A DNA stretch of 64,000 nt from CBDCRK01 sp965220955 (lineage in GTDB: Bacteria; Desulfobacterota; Binatia; Bin18; CBDCRK01): the NCBI GenBank assembly GCA_965220955.1, contig CBDCRK010000011.1, forward strand, positions 1 to 64,000. Direction: 5' to 3'. Shown here in pieces: positions 26,799-40,011 of this stretch (its first letter is position 1; every line of letters begins with the position of its first letter). Made by a program: the position numbers and the translations under genes. The notes under the pieces are model-generated. The model had not been told where the DNA came from, made no database searches, and worked only from the letters and a program-made list of their open reading frames with translations.

Positions 26799-26818
26799 GG
26801 GCACGGCGCGCCGTTCCC
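26798..26818. terminator. GC-rich palindrome between MBL-fold gene and nth
   Basis: GGG-c-ACGG and CCGT-t-CCC pair around a CGCG loop directly after the MBL gene. The following sequence (TACTCCTTTGTT) is only weakly U-rich, so this is a poor intrinsic terminator at best. Confidence 0.3.
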
Positions 26819-26864
26819 TACTCCTTTGTTATCCTGCCCACCAAGTAAACGGGTTCTTCCTCTC

Positions 26865-27524
26865 ATGGTCACCCCGCGTAATATCCACCAGGTGATAAGT
26901 GCGCTTAGACGGGCAGTGCCCACCTGGGATGCGCCGGTTGTTACCCAGATGGCCTCCCTCTCCCGTGATCCCTATCAGGTTCTTATTGCTTGTCTTTTGA
27001 GTCTGCGCACTAAGGACGAAACCACTGGCCCAGCAGCAAGGCGGCTCTTTGCGCTTGCTGGCACACCGGCGGAAATGCTTACCCTATCCCAAGGCCAGAT
27101 CGAGAAGGAGATTTATCCCGTGGGCTTTTACCGCACCAAGGCGCAGACCGTTTTGGATATCTCCCGTACCCTCCTGGAGCAATGCGGCGGGAAGGTGCCC
27201 GAGGAAATTGACGAACTTCTAAAGCTCAAAGGTGTGGGCCGCAAGACGGCAAATCTGGTTGTCACTCAGGGGTATAATAAACCCGGCATTTGTGTGGATA
27301 CACACGTACACCGGATCTCTAATCGTTGGGGCTATATCGAAACCAAGTCACCCGAAGAGACTGAGATGACCCTACGCAAAAAACTTCCCCTACAGTACTG
27401 GATCGAGTACAATGATCTCTTAGTCGCCTTGGGGCAGCGGATTTGTCATCCGACTTCGCCCAAGTGTAGCCTCTGTCCCGTGCAAAGGTATTGTGCCAAG
27501 AGCGGGGTTCAACGGTCGCGTTAG
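26865..27524 (+). CDS. nth: Endonuclease III
   Basis: Counting from the ATG at 26865 gives 219 residues; an in-frame TTG at 26826 would add 13. The helix-hairpin-helix LKLKGVGRKTAN holds the catalytic Lys127, and VDTHVHRISNR holds Asp145. The C-terminal Cys194-x6-Cys201-x2-Cys204-x5-Cys210 pattern binds a 4Fe-4S cluster. It is a DNA glycosylase/AP lyase for oxidised pyrimidines. The ribosome site is weak. Confidence 0.93.
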   Translation: MVTPRNIHQVISALRRAVPTWDAPVVTQMASLSRDPYQVLIACLLSLRTKDETTGPAARRLFALAGTPAEMLTLSQGQIEKEIYPVGFYRTKAQTVLDISRTLLEQCGGKVPEEIDELLKLKGVGRKTANLVVTQGYNKPGICVDTHVHRISNRWGYIETKSPEETEMTLRKKLPLQYWIEYNDLLVALGQRICHPTSPKCSLCPVQRYCAKSGVQRSR

Positions 27525-27590
27525 AAGGGCGAAGCCTGCAGCGGCACGCACTGACAAGAGGTCGCGACGCCATGGGCGTATGCCTCGCCC

Positions 27591-27740
27591 TTACTTGTCT
27601 GTCTTCTCTTTTTGCCAGGCCCAGAACTTGTCTGAGACTTTCTTGGTCTGTTCTGCCAAATGGATGAGTAGCTCACCATTATTCCATAAAATAAAAACGG
27701 TTGCTGCTGCGGCTCCAACAAGAAATCCAAAGAGAAACAT
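27591..27740 (-). CDS. Small single-pass membrane protein (49 aa)
   Basis: The minus strand encodes MFLFGFLVGAAAATVFILW followed by NNGELLIHLAEQTKKVSDKF and a lysine-rich end. That is one N-terminal membrane helix with a charged amphipathic tail. GAGGAGAG lies before the ATG. It is 29 bp downstream of another tiny gene that overlaps the end of the MacB-type permease gene, so all three are likely co-transcribed. The layout recalls YtxH-like proteins, but no family is assigned. Confidence 0.65.
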   Translation of the reverse strand: MFLFGFLVGAAAATVFILWNNGELLIHLAEQTKKVSDKFWAWQKEKTDK

Positions 27741-27769
27741 AACTGGCTCTCCTCTTACTTTAAAAGCTT

Positions 27770-27895
27770 TTACGAGGCCCTAGCCTTGATCGCTGCCACA
27801 ATCTGCGGCCTGGCTATCCCCGCCTTCTCTAAGATGATGAAGTTTGAGAGGTGATCGGTCAAGGGTGTAGGTTCAGGGTTGATTTTCCTACTCAT
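27770..27895 (-). CDS. Small protein (41 aa) overlapping the end of the permease gene
   Basis: The ATG at 27895 lies inside the last codons of the permease (overlap with its TAG stop), giving MSRKINPEPTPLTDHLSNF, then IILEKAGIARPQIVAAIKARAS. It looks like a soluble amphipathic peptide. The 8-base overlap suggests translational coupling. The function is unknown, and it could still be a chance frame. Confidence 0.45.
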   Translation of the reverse strand: MSRKINPEPTPLTDHLSNFIILEKAGIARPQIVAAIKARAS

Positions 27896-29126
27896 ATCGT
27901 AGAGCCTCAATGGGGTCGAGGTGTGAGGCTTTATAGGCCGGATAATAGCCAAAGAAGATACCCACAGCTCCGGAAAAAAGAAAAGCACCCACCATAGCTG
28001 TGGAGGAGAGTAGAACCGGCCAACCAGCAAAATAGGTGACCAGCCTGGCGCTGACAATGCCTAGCCCGATGCCAACAACTCCACCCACCAAGCTGAGCAC
28101 TGTAGACTCGATCAAAAATTGCCAGAGAATGTGGCGGGCTTTGGCCCCCACGGCCATACGGAGACCGATCTCTCGGGTGCGTTCGGCAACTGAAACCAGC
28201 AAGATGTTCATAATGCCAATCCCCCCCACAAGGAGGGCAATCGAAGCCGTGGAAGTAAGCAGGTTGGTCATTACCTGGTTAGCACCGGCAGAGGCAGCGG
28301 CGATGTCCAAGAGGTTGCGCACAGTAAAATCGTCCTGCTGTCCGGGGAGGATACGGTGGCGCGCGCGCAGAAGCGTGCGGACCTCTTGTTCGGCTTGTGC
28401 TACCTGGGCAGGGGAATGGGCAGAGACGAAGATGTAGCTTACCCTGCCTAGAATCTCCGATCCCATGAGCCTTCGCTCTGCCGTGGTGAAAGGGACAATG
28501 GCGGTATCGTCTTGATCGTATCCCCAGCCAGTCCGTCCTTTGGGAGTAAGAAGCCCAATAATGCGGAGAGGAACATTCTGAATACGGATAGTTACACCTA
28601 TGGGATCTTGCCCCGGAGCAAAAAGGTCATTAGCCAGCGTCTGGCCAATCACACAGACTTTGGCTGCGCCTTGCTCTTCCCGGTGAGTAAAGAAGCGACC
28701 AGAGGCAAGAGGCCAGTCCCGCACTTGCAGGTAATCGGTGCCTGCCCCATAGACCGTGGTGTTCCAATTCTGATTACCAGCGATTACCTGCATATTCTGC
28801 CGCCGGATCGGGGTTACGGCAGAAACCGCAGGACATTTTTCGCCAATGGCCCGGGCATCGGCCACGGTCAAAGTTGCGGCCCCACCATGCCCTGAGCGCA
28901 CTCCAGAGGAGGTGGTAGAGCCGGCAAAGACCATAAGCAGGTTGGTGCCCAGGCTGCCTATTCGCTTTTGGATTGTTATATTGGCCCCTTGGCTCACAGA
29001 GACCATTGCCACTACCGCTCCCACGCCAAAAACAATTCCCAGCATGGTGAGTGCTGAGCGCAGCTTATTGCGTCTGAGGGCGCGCCAAGCCGCGCGTACG
29101 GCCATGAGAAAAAGTTTAAGGTTCAC
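27888..29126 (-). CDS. MacB/FtsX-type ABC transporter permease
   Basis: This 412-residue protein has the MacB pattern. An N-terminal helix (RSALTMLGIVFGVGAVVAMVS) is followed by a long periplasmic domain (about 45-280). Three C-terminal helices form an FtsX domain (VGGIGIMNILLVSVAERTREIGLRMAVGA is split across two of them). Such proteins act as mechanotransmission partners of an ABC ATPase, but no ATPase gene lies next to it here. Two tiny genes follow downstream. Confidence 0.88.
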   Translation of the reverse strand: MNLKLFLMAVRAAWRALRRNKLRSALTMLGIVFGVGAVVAMVSVSQGANITIQKRIGSLGTNLLMVFAGSTTSSGVRSGHGGAATLTVADARAIGEKCPAVSAVTPIRRQNMQVIAGNQNWNTTVYGAGTDYLQVRDWPLASGRFFTHREEQGAAKVCVIGQTLANDLFAPGQDPIGVTIRIQNVPLRIIGLLTPKGRTGWGYDQDDTAIVPFTTAERRLMGSEILGRVSYIFVSAHSPAQVAQAEQEVRTLLRARHRILPGQQDDFTVRNLLDIAAASAGANQVMTNLLTSTASIALLVGGIGIMNILLVSVAERTREIGLRMAVGAKARHILWQFLIESTVLSLVGGVVGIGLGIVSARLVTYFAGWPVLLSSTAMVGAFLFSGAVGIFFGYYPAYKASHLDPIEALRYE

Positions 29127-29289
29127 GGGTCCACCCTAGAGCTAAAAGGGTTTTCTTCCTTCTATCATGTTACTCAGGTTCTAAACAATTCTGAACAACA
29201 AAGTTTTCTGGCGCGGTCTTCTGTGGCTTGACCTCAGACAGCGAAGAAGTGTAGACCTTAGGGATCTGTGCCAAGTCAAGGAGGAGGAG

Positions 29290-30234
29290 ATGGAACGGAA
29301 AATTCAGTTTGGCCTTTTCCTGCCCCAGGTTGGGCTTCCCTTTCCCGCGCTTAAAGAACGCGTGCTGGCCTGTGAGGAATACGGGTTTCACTCGGTTTGG
29401 TTTACCGACCACATGTGGACACGGGGCCTGCCGCAGGTTGACTTTCTAGAAAGCTGGACAGTGATGTCAGCTCTGGCTGCCGCCACCAGCCGTATTCGTA
29501 TTGGTAGCCTGGTCATCTGTAACTCTTTTCGTAATCCTGCTTTTCTTGCCAAGATGGCTGCCAGCCTAGACAATGTTAGCAGCGGACGACTGGAGTTAGG
29601 CCTGGGGGCCGGCTGGATGGAGGAAGAATACGCAGCCTATGGTTATCCTTTTCCCTCCGGTGGGGTAAGGGCCAGTCAGCTCAAGGAGGGAGTGGAGATT
29701 ATCAAGAAGCTCTTTACCGAGGAAAAGGCTTCGTACACAGGCAAGTACTACAGCATTGCCGACGCCTACAACAACCCTAAGCCCATACAAAAACCTTATC
29801 CCCCCATTACCATTGGCGCAGCGGCAGAGCAGAAGATGCTGCGTATTGTTGCCGAGCATGCCGACCGCTGGAACTGCCCGGCGGCGGTGGCCAGCCGGGT
29901 TGAAAAGAAGTGGGGTGTGATTACCGAACACTGCAAAGCGGTGGGTCGTAACCCTGAAGAGATTGAGATCTCCGAACAAGTGGTTGGAGTGCTGGGCAAG
30001 GACGAGCAGGACTTTCAGAACAAATGGCCAATGGCTCAGAAGACACTGGGGCGTCTGGCTAATCTGGAAAAGACGGCTCTACGGGGCACTCCGGCTGGTG
30101 TGATTGAAGGCATTAAGGAGAAAAACCGCAAAGGGGTGACCCTTTTTACCATAATCTTTAGCGACCTGGCACAGGACGATTTTTTGGGAACGCTAAAGCT
30201 CTTTGCCCAAGAGGTCCTGCCAGCCTTCCAGTAG
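29290..30234 (+). CDS. LLM-class flavin-dependent oxidoreductase
   Basis: This 314-residue LLM protein has FGLFLPQVGLPFPALKERVL, EEYGFHSVWFTDHMW, IRIGSLVICNSFRNPAFLAK and GRLELGLGAGWMEEEYAAYG. This is the TIGR03560-like, F420-type pattern. It ends LFAQEVLPAF. AAGGAGGAGGAG sits immediately before the ATG. It is alone on its strand and is followed by the MITE and REP repeats. Confidence 0.88.
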   Translation: MERKIQFGLFLPQVGLPFPALKERVLACEEYGFHSVWFTDHMWTRGLPQVDFLESWTVMSALAAATSRIRIGSLVICNSFRNPAFLAKMAASLDNVSSGRLELGLGAGWMEEEYAAYGYPFPSGGVRASQLKEGVEIIKKLFTEEKASYTGKYYSIADAYNNPKPIQKPYPPITIGAAAEQKMLRIVAEHADRWNCPAAVASRVEKKWGVITEHCKAVGRNPEEIEISEQVVGVLGKDEQDFQNKWPMAQKTLGRLANLEKTALRGTPAGVIEGIKEKNRKGVTLFTIIFSDLAQDDFLGTLKLFAQEVLPAFQ

Positions 30235-30307
30235 CTGGGCGGCTTTTCCCTTAGGAAACAACAAGAAATCGGTCCTTGAGGTGGTGGAAGAACACTTCGA
30301 GCGCCGA

Positions 30308-30473
30308 CTAAATCGAACCACATAAGATTGGTACAGAAGGTCCGGGCATCTGTGGTAGGGGTGAATCTCGTATTCGCCCTGTTATAGAGGTCTCTCACCT
30401 GGGGCGATCACCAGGGTCGCCGACCGCGGACCACCCCTACATTAGTGTACTAATGTCCTGTGGTCTGATTTAG
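30308..30473. mobile_element. 166-bp MITE-like element, copy 1
   Basis: The element begins CTAAATCGAACCACA and ends TGTGGTCTGATTTAG, an imperfect terminal inverted repeat with TA at both ends. A second copy of identical length at 39793-39958 differs at only about seven or eight positions by eye. It has no coding capacity. The TA ends suggest mobilisation by an IS630/Tc1-mariner-type transposase elsewhere. Confidence 0.75.
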
Positions 30474-30524
30474 CTGAAGAGATGGGCAAAATACGATAGG
30501 TTCTTGCCTTCCATCAAGGTTATT

Positions 30525-30565
30525 CCCTCTCCCACAAAGCTGCGGGAGAGGGCTAGGGTGAGGGT
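30525..30565. repeat. REP-like palindromic repeat
   Basis: CCCTCTCCC (30525-30533) pairs with GGGAGAGGG (30544-30552), followed by AGGGTGAGGGT. It is the same family as the element at 258. It lies 5 bp from the stop of the LLM gene at 30571 and may act as its 3' hairpin. Confidence 0.7.
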
Positions 30566-30570
30566 CCCGT

Positions 30571-31608
30571 CTACCGAAACTCTGGCATCACTTCCTGGGC
30601 AAAGCGGCGCAGGCCCTCCCGGTCATACGGCTGGCGCATGGCAATAATAATGTGCTCTACCCCAGCATCAATATAGGCCTGTACTTGTTCCTTCACCTCC
30701 TCGCTTGTTCCCATAAGCATTGTTGCCCGGGCTTGCTCAGGCGTTACACCCCGGGCCTGGGCAACGAGCTGGGCTACCTGATCCACCTTTTGCTCATTAT
30801 CACTTAAGACCATAAGAGTAGCAAAGGTCTTCTCAATGTCAGCACAGTTGCGGTCAAACTGCCTGCAGTAGCCATTTAGAACTTCAATCAGCTCCGCCAT
30901 GCCAGCGGGGCTTAAGCCACCAGCGTTCCAGGCGTCCGCATACTTGGCAACTATGGGCAGGGTCCATTTTTTACCCCGGCCACCGATGAGAATGGGAGGA
31001 TAGGGTTTCTGCAACGGCTTGGGCTCAAAAGGGGCATCGACCAGCTGGTAATACTTCCCCGTAAAGTTTGTCTCCTTCTCTGTCCACAGCATCCGGATCA
31101 GCTGTACTGCCTCTTCCATGCGATCAACCCGCTCCTTGGCCGTATAGAAAGGTATACCATAGGCTTGGTGCTCCAACTTAAACCAGGCAGCCCCAATGCC
31201 CAGCTGCAGCCGCCCGCCGCTGATGTGGTCCACCGTGGTGGCCATCTTGGCTAGCACCGCCGGGTTACGATAAGTGTTGCCTGTAACCAAGCAGCCAATA
31301 CGCATGCGCGAGGTCTTGGCGGCCAGTGCTGCCAGAAGCGTCCAGCCGTCATAACAGGGACCCTTAGGATCGGCAAAAATAGGAATAAAGTGGTCAAATG
31401 TCCAGGCAGAGTCAAACCCCAACTCTTCGGCCTCCTGCCAGAGTTTGCTGAGATCGTTGAGATCCTCCACCTGTTGGGCGGTTTGGATGCCAAAGCGGAC
31501 TGTGGGTTTGTTGTTGGTGTCAGCATAAGAAAGACCTGCGCTACCCACAAATAGCAAAACCGCACAACCTACCAATGCCTGCCAAACCGTTGAACCATAT
31601 TTGCGCAT
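30571..31608 (-). CDS. LLM-class oxidoreductase with N-terminal signal peptide
   Basis: This 345-residue protein opens with a Sec-type signal: MRKYGS, a hydrophobic core (VWQALVGCAVLLFVGSAGL) and SYA before DTNNKPTV. An ordinary LLM domain follows (AEELGFDSAWTFDHFIPIF, MRIGCLVTGNTYRNPAVLAK, GRLQLGIGAAWFKLEHQAYG, AQEVMPEF). AGGAGG precedes the ATG, so the signal is really translated. Export is unusual because LLM enzymes need reduced flavin or F420; the N-terminus has no twin arginine. It is the last gene of an operon with a SnoaL protein and an ICL-family enzyme. Confidence 0.87.
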   Translation of the reverse strand: MRKYGSTVWQALVGCAVLLFVGSAGLSYADTNNKPTVRFGIQTAQQVEDLNDLSKLWQEAEELGFDSAWTFDHFIPIFADPKGPCYDGWTLLAALAAKTSRMRIGCLVTGNTYRNPAVLAKMATTVDHISGGRLQLGIGAAWFKLEHQAYGIPFYTAKERVDRMEEAVQLIRMLWTEKETNFTGKYYQLVDAPFEPKPLQKPYPPILIGGRGKKWTLPIVAKYADAWNAGGLSPAGMAELIEVLNGYCRQFDRNCADIEKTFATLMVLSDNEQKVDQVAQLVAQARGVTPEQARATMLMGTSEEVKEQVQAYIDAGVEHIIIAMRQPYDREGLRRFAQEVMPEFR

Positions 31609-31616
31609 GTTTCCTC

Positions 31617-32027
31617 CTATTCGTTCCTGAGTGTACCGCTGAGCGCCGCCCTATAGGGATGCGTGTCCATGTAGATGCGTAGAGACTGGATCTTCTCGCC
31701 AGCAAAGGTATAGAAGTTGAGATTGTTCATGGTGATAGGCTGCCCGTCCTTGGTCTTGCCCTCTAAGTGAAGTGGGGCCACCACCTTATCTCCTTCGATG
31801 ACAATATCCGTGGGTCTGGCGCTGTAATCAACCAGATTGGCGGTCAGATTCTGGTAAAAGGCGCGCAAGGCAGCTTTGCCTTTAATGCCGCTTTCTGTCA
31901 GTGGATGGATCACAATGGCGTGGTCGTGAAACAATTCCAGGATGCCTTCCACCTCTCCTTGAGTGACTCGTTGAAAATAGGCACGGACGACTTCTTCTTT
32001 GTGTTGTTCTGCCGGTCCTCTAGGCAT
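31617..32027 (-). CDS. SnoaL/NTF2-like nuclear-transport-factor-fold protein
   Basis: This 136-residue protein, with AAAGGAGGGAG before the ATG, has the NTF2-like outline. VVRAYFQRVTQGEVEGILELF is followed by HDHAIVIHPL and a curved-sheet region ending LNFYTFAGEKIQSLRIYMD. Members are polyketide cyclases, isomerases or ligand-binding proteins. Its stop lies 8 bp before the exported LLM gene and its start 16 bp after the ICL-family gene. Confidence 0.83.
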   Translation of the reverse strand: MPRGPAEQHKEEVVRAYFQRVTQGEVEGILELFHDHAIVIHPLTESGIKGKAALRAFYQNLTANLVDYSARPTDIVIEGDKVVAPLHLEGKTKDGQPITMNNLNFYTFAGEKIQSLRIYMDTHPYRAALSGTLRNE

Positions 32028-32043
32028 GGCTCCCTCCTTTGGT

Positions 32044-32898
32044 CTAAACAATTCGGTACTTCTCGGCCAGCTGTGTGGCTTCCACTGTACCAATAAACTC
32101 GTTGAACTCTTGAAACGTACAGGTCCGTTGTTGATAGTTGGGGATGGTGCCGGTCTCTTTCAGGTCCTTGACCATATCGCGGATGGCTTTGTAAGCAATA
32201 AACAAGGACTGCACAGGATAGATGGCCACTTTCAGCCCCTGGCGTTCTAACTCTTCTTTGGGCGTATCAATCACCACATTGAACAGTGGGGCTGGCAGGG
32301 CGTCTGCCACCTTCTTAGTGTCTTGGGTTTTGAGGTAGGTGACAAAGAGGAGGTCGGCCCCGGCCTCGGCGTAGGCCTGAGCACGCTCCAAGGCATCGTC
32401 CATCGAGGTTACCCCCAAAGCCTCGGTGCGAGCAATAATAACAAAGTCGGGATCGGTACGGGCGTCTGCCGCAGCTTTGATCTTTTCTATGGCTACCTCT
32501 TTGGCAAAAAGCCGGTCGCGGTGACCAACAAAGTGTTTACCAGGGATCATGTCTTCCAAGTGTACCGCAGCCAGCCCGGCCTGCTCACACAGACGGATAG
32601 TACGTTGCACACTTAACGGTGTTCCCCCGCCGTCATCCATGTCCGAGATGATAGGGATATCCACCGCCGCAGCCACATGACGGGCCTGGGTCAGGAGTTC
32701 GGTCATGGTAATAAGCGAATGGTCTGGAATGCCAAGCAGGCTTGCCGAGGAGGCAAATCCGCCCAAATAGACGGCCTGAAACCCCTCTTGCTCAACAATT
32801 TTGGCGCTCATCACGTCATGGGCTCCTGGAGCAACGAGCAGGCCCGGTTCTTTTAACAACTGCCGCAGTCGAGCAGTTCCTTTCATGTCTCCTTTCAT
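32044..32898 (-). CDS. Isocitrate lyase/PEP mutase family enzyme
   Basis: This 284-residue TIM barrel has the family metal site SDMDDGGGT and HLEDMIPGKHFVGH. The gating loop lacks the KKCGH cysteine of isocitrate and methylisocitrate lyases. It is therefore more likely an oxaloacetate decarboxylase- or carboxyPEP/PEP-mutase-like member. Two in-frame ATGs (32898, 32886) both have AGGAG-type sites; the first is preferred. It heads the ICL-SnoaL-LLM operon. Confidence 0.87.
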   Translation of the reverse strand: MKGDMKGTARLRQLLKEPGLLVAPGAHDVMSAKIVEQEGFQAVYLGGFASSASLLGIPDHSLITMTELLTQARHVAAAVDIPIISDMDDGGGTPLSVQRTIRLCEQAGLAAVHLEDMIPGKHFVGHRDRLFAKEVAIEKIKAAADARTDPDFVIIARTEALGVTSMDDALERAQAYAEAGADLLFVTYLKTQDTKKVADALPAPLFNVVIDTPKEELERQGLKVAIYPVQSLFIAYKAIRDMVKDLKETGTIPNYQQRTCTFQEFNEFIGTVEATQLAEKYRIV

Positions 32899-32984
32899 GT
32901 CAAGGTCCTCCTTTTTTTGGTCCTATTTTGTTGCAAGATTCTGGGGCTGCCTAGTCTTGTCAGGCTCGTTCTAGAGAGGAAACC

Positions 32985-33593
32985 TCAGGGAAAAAGTAAG
33001 CGGACGGCAACAGCAAAGCCCGGCAGGGCCCGGGAACGAAGAGTTCGGCTTGCACTATAGCGTGTTCCAGAAGTATATTTCATTCTGACCAGACGGAATA
33101 CCACCACCTCACGGCGATCAGGGTCAGCCAGCCAGTATTCCTCTACCTCGTTGGCTTCGTAGAGCCGTTTTTTCTCCAAACGGTCACGCCGGGCTGTAGA
33201 CGGGGAAAGAATTTCCACCACAAGCGTTGGTACAATCCTAAGAAACTGCCCCCGCCGAACCTGTGGCCCTTTAGCCCAGCGATCATGTGAGATAAATGAG
33301 ACATCGGGCTCAAGGGTTTCGCCAGAAGGCAAATCATAGCCTGTACTAGAGCCAAAGATCCGCCCCAGATCGTGTTCCTCAGTAAAGTTCCCCAGAAGAC
33401 GAACAATTCTGGCCTCGACCTCTCCATGACCCCAACCTGCCGGGGGTGTCATCACAATCCTTCCATCGATGAGTTCATAGCGGTTAATATCCGTTAGTGG
33501 GCGGCGTTCTACCCAGCATTTAAACTCACCCTGGGTGAAGGTTTCGGTAGAGATAAAAGTGGTGGACCGACCCGTGGTCTTGACTATTCCCAT
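32985..33593 (-). CDS. Uma2-family (DUF820) PD-(D/E)xK protein
   Basis: From the ATG at 33593 (AAGGAAAG upstream) the protein has 202 residues with the Uma2 core. RYELIDGRIVMTPPAGWGHG is followed by EPDVSFISHDRW, PTLVVEILSPST and EANEVEEYWLADPDRREVVVF. Uma2 proteins have a restriction-endonuclease fold and are usually found as isolated genes of unknown role. An alternative ATG is at 33617. Confidence 0.85.
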   Translation of the reverse strand: MGIVKTTGRSTTFISTETFTQGEFKCWVERRPLTDINRYELIDGRIVMTPPAGWGHGEVEARIVRLLGNFTEEHDLGRIFGSSTGYDLPSGETLEPDVSFISHDRWAKGPQVRRGQFLRIVPTLVVEILSPSTARRDRLEKKRLYEANEVEEYWLADPDRREVVVFRLVRMKYTSGTRYSASRTLRSRALPGFAVAVRLLFP

Positions 33594-33680
33594 TAGACAC
33601 TTTCCTTCTTGTGCCATTCCTGTGAAACTTGTCCCTGAGAAATCAAGGATCAGGAATCTATTCGCCCCCCACATTTCTGG

Positions 33681-33700
33681 ATTCCCGCTTGCGCGGGAAT
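33681..33700. terminator. Hairpin after uvrA
   Basis: ATTCCCGC-TTGC-GCGGGAAT forms an 8-bp stem between the uvrA stop and the Uma2 start. The element (ATTCCCGCTTGCGCGGGAAT) is a widespread intergenic repeat. Its place 24 bp past uvrA suggests a transcript end, but no clear T-tract follows. Confidence 0.45.
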
Positions 33701-33723
33701 GACAGAACGAGAGTAGATTTAGA

Positions 33724-39387
<5,664 letters not shown>

Positions 39388-40011
39388 TTGTTTCCTCCTA
39401 ATGGTCAGACGTATCAACAGAGAGAAATTTTTGGCTCTCTGATATTTTCCGTGGAAATGCGTGTCTCTACACTATATATTGTGCTACCATATCTATCCTG
39501 TCTATATATAGTAGTACTCCAGGGCAAGTATCAAAGAAGAAAATTTTTCCTGTCTACAGAGAAAGGGATATTGTCCCTCCCTCTTATAACCAGGGAAGAA
39601 GGAGGTGTCTAGAGAAGTGGTTTGTTCTTCGGCAGCCGATCAGTAGGGTGCGCTACGTGTACGAATCAAGTGAAGCCTCCCTCTTTTCGTGTGCCCGGCA
39701 CACGCTACGACTGTAGGGCAGGCAAGGGGATACCCGCTCTTGAGCCCAGAGACCTCGGCTGTTATAGTTTAGTTATCCCTAAACGACTCAATCTAAATCG
39801 AACCACATAAGATTGGTGCAGAAGGTCCGGGCCTCTGTGGTAGGGGCGAATCTCGTATTTGCCCTGTTATAGAGGTCCCTCACCTGGGGCGATCACCAGG
39901 GTCGCCGATCGCGGACCGCCCCTACATTAGTGTACTAATGTCCTGTGGTCTGATTTAGAAGGGAGGCCAGTGGGCCCCCTTTGTATTTGTGCTGATAGGA
40001 AAATATCTCTA
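39388..40011. other. Long divergent intergenic region between uvrA and typA
   Basis: The first 200 bases are AT-rich with alternating TATATA stretches (39460-39515), where the uvrA promoter probably lies; no exact LexA box was found. The stretch 39610-39790 shows nothing recognisable. The MITE copy 2 fills 39793-39958. typA follows after 53 bp. Confidence 0.5.
39793..39958. mobile_element. 166-bp MITE-like element, copy 2
   Basis: Same ends (CTAAATCGAACCACA ... TGTGGTCTGATTTAG), same length and near-identical interior as 30308-30473. It sits just upstream of typA, so its end may contribute promoter sequence to that gene. It has no coding capacity. Confidence 0.75.

Noticed and set aside
39498..39513. 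LexA-box-like CTG-TCTATATATA-GTA upstream of uvrA
   Set aside because: The second half-site is GTA instead of CAG and the LexA motif of this lineage is unknown.
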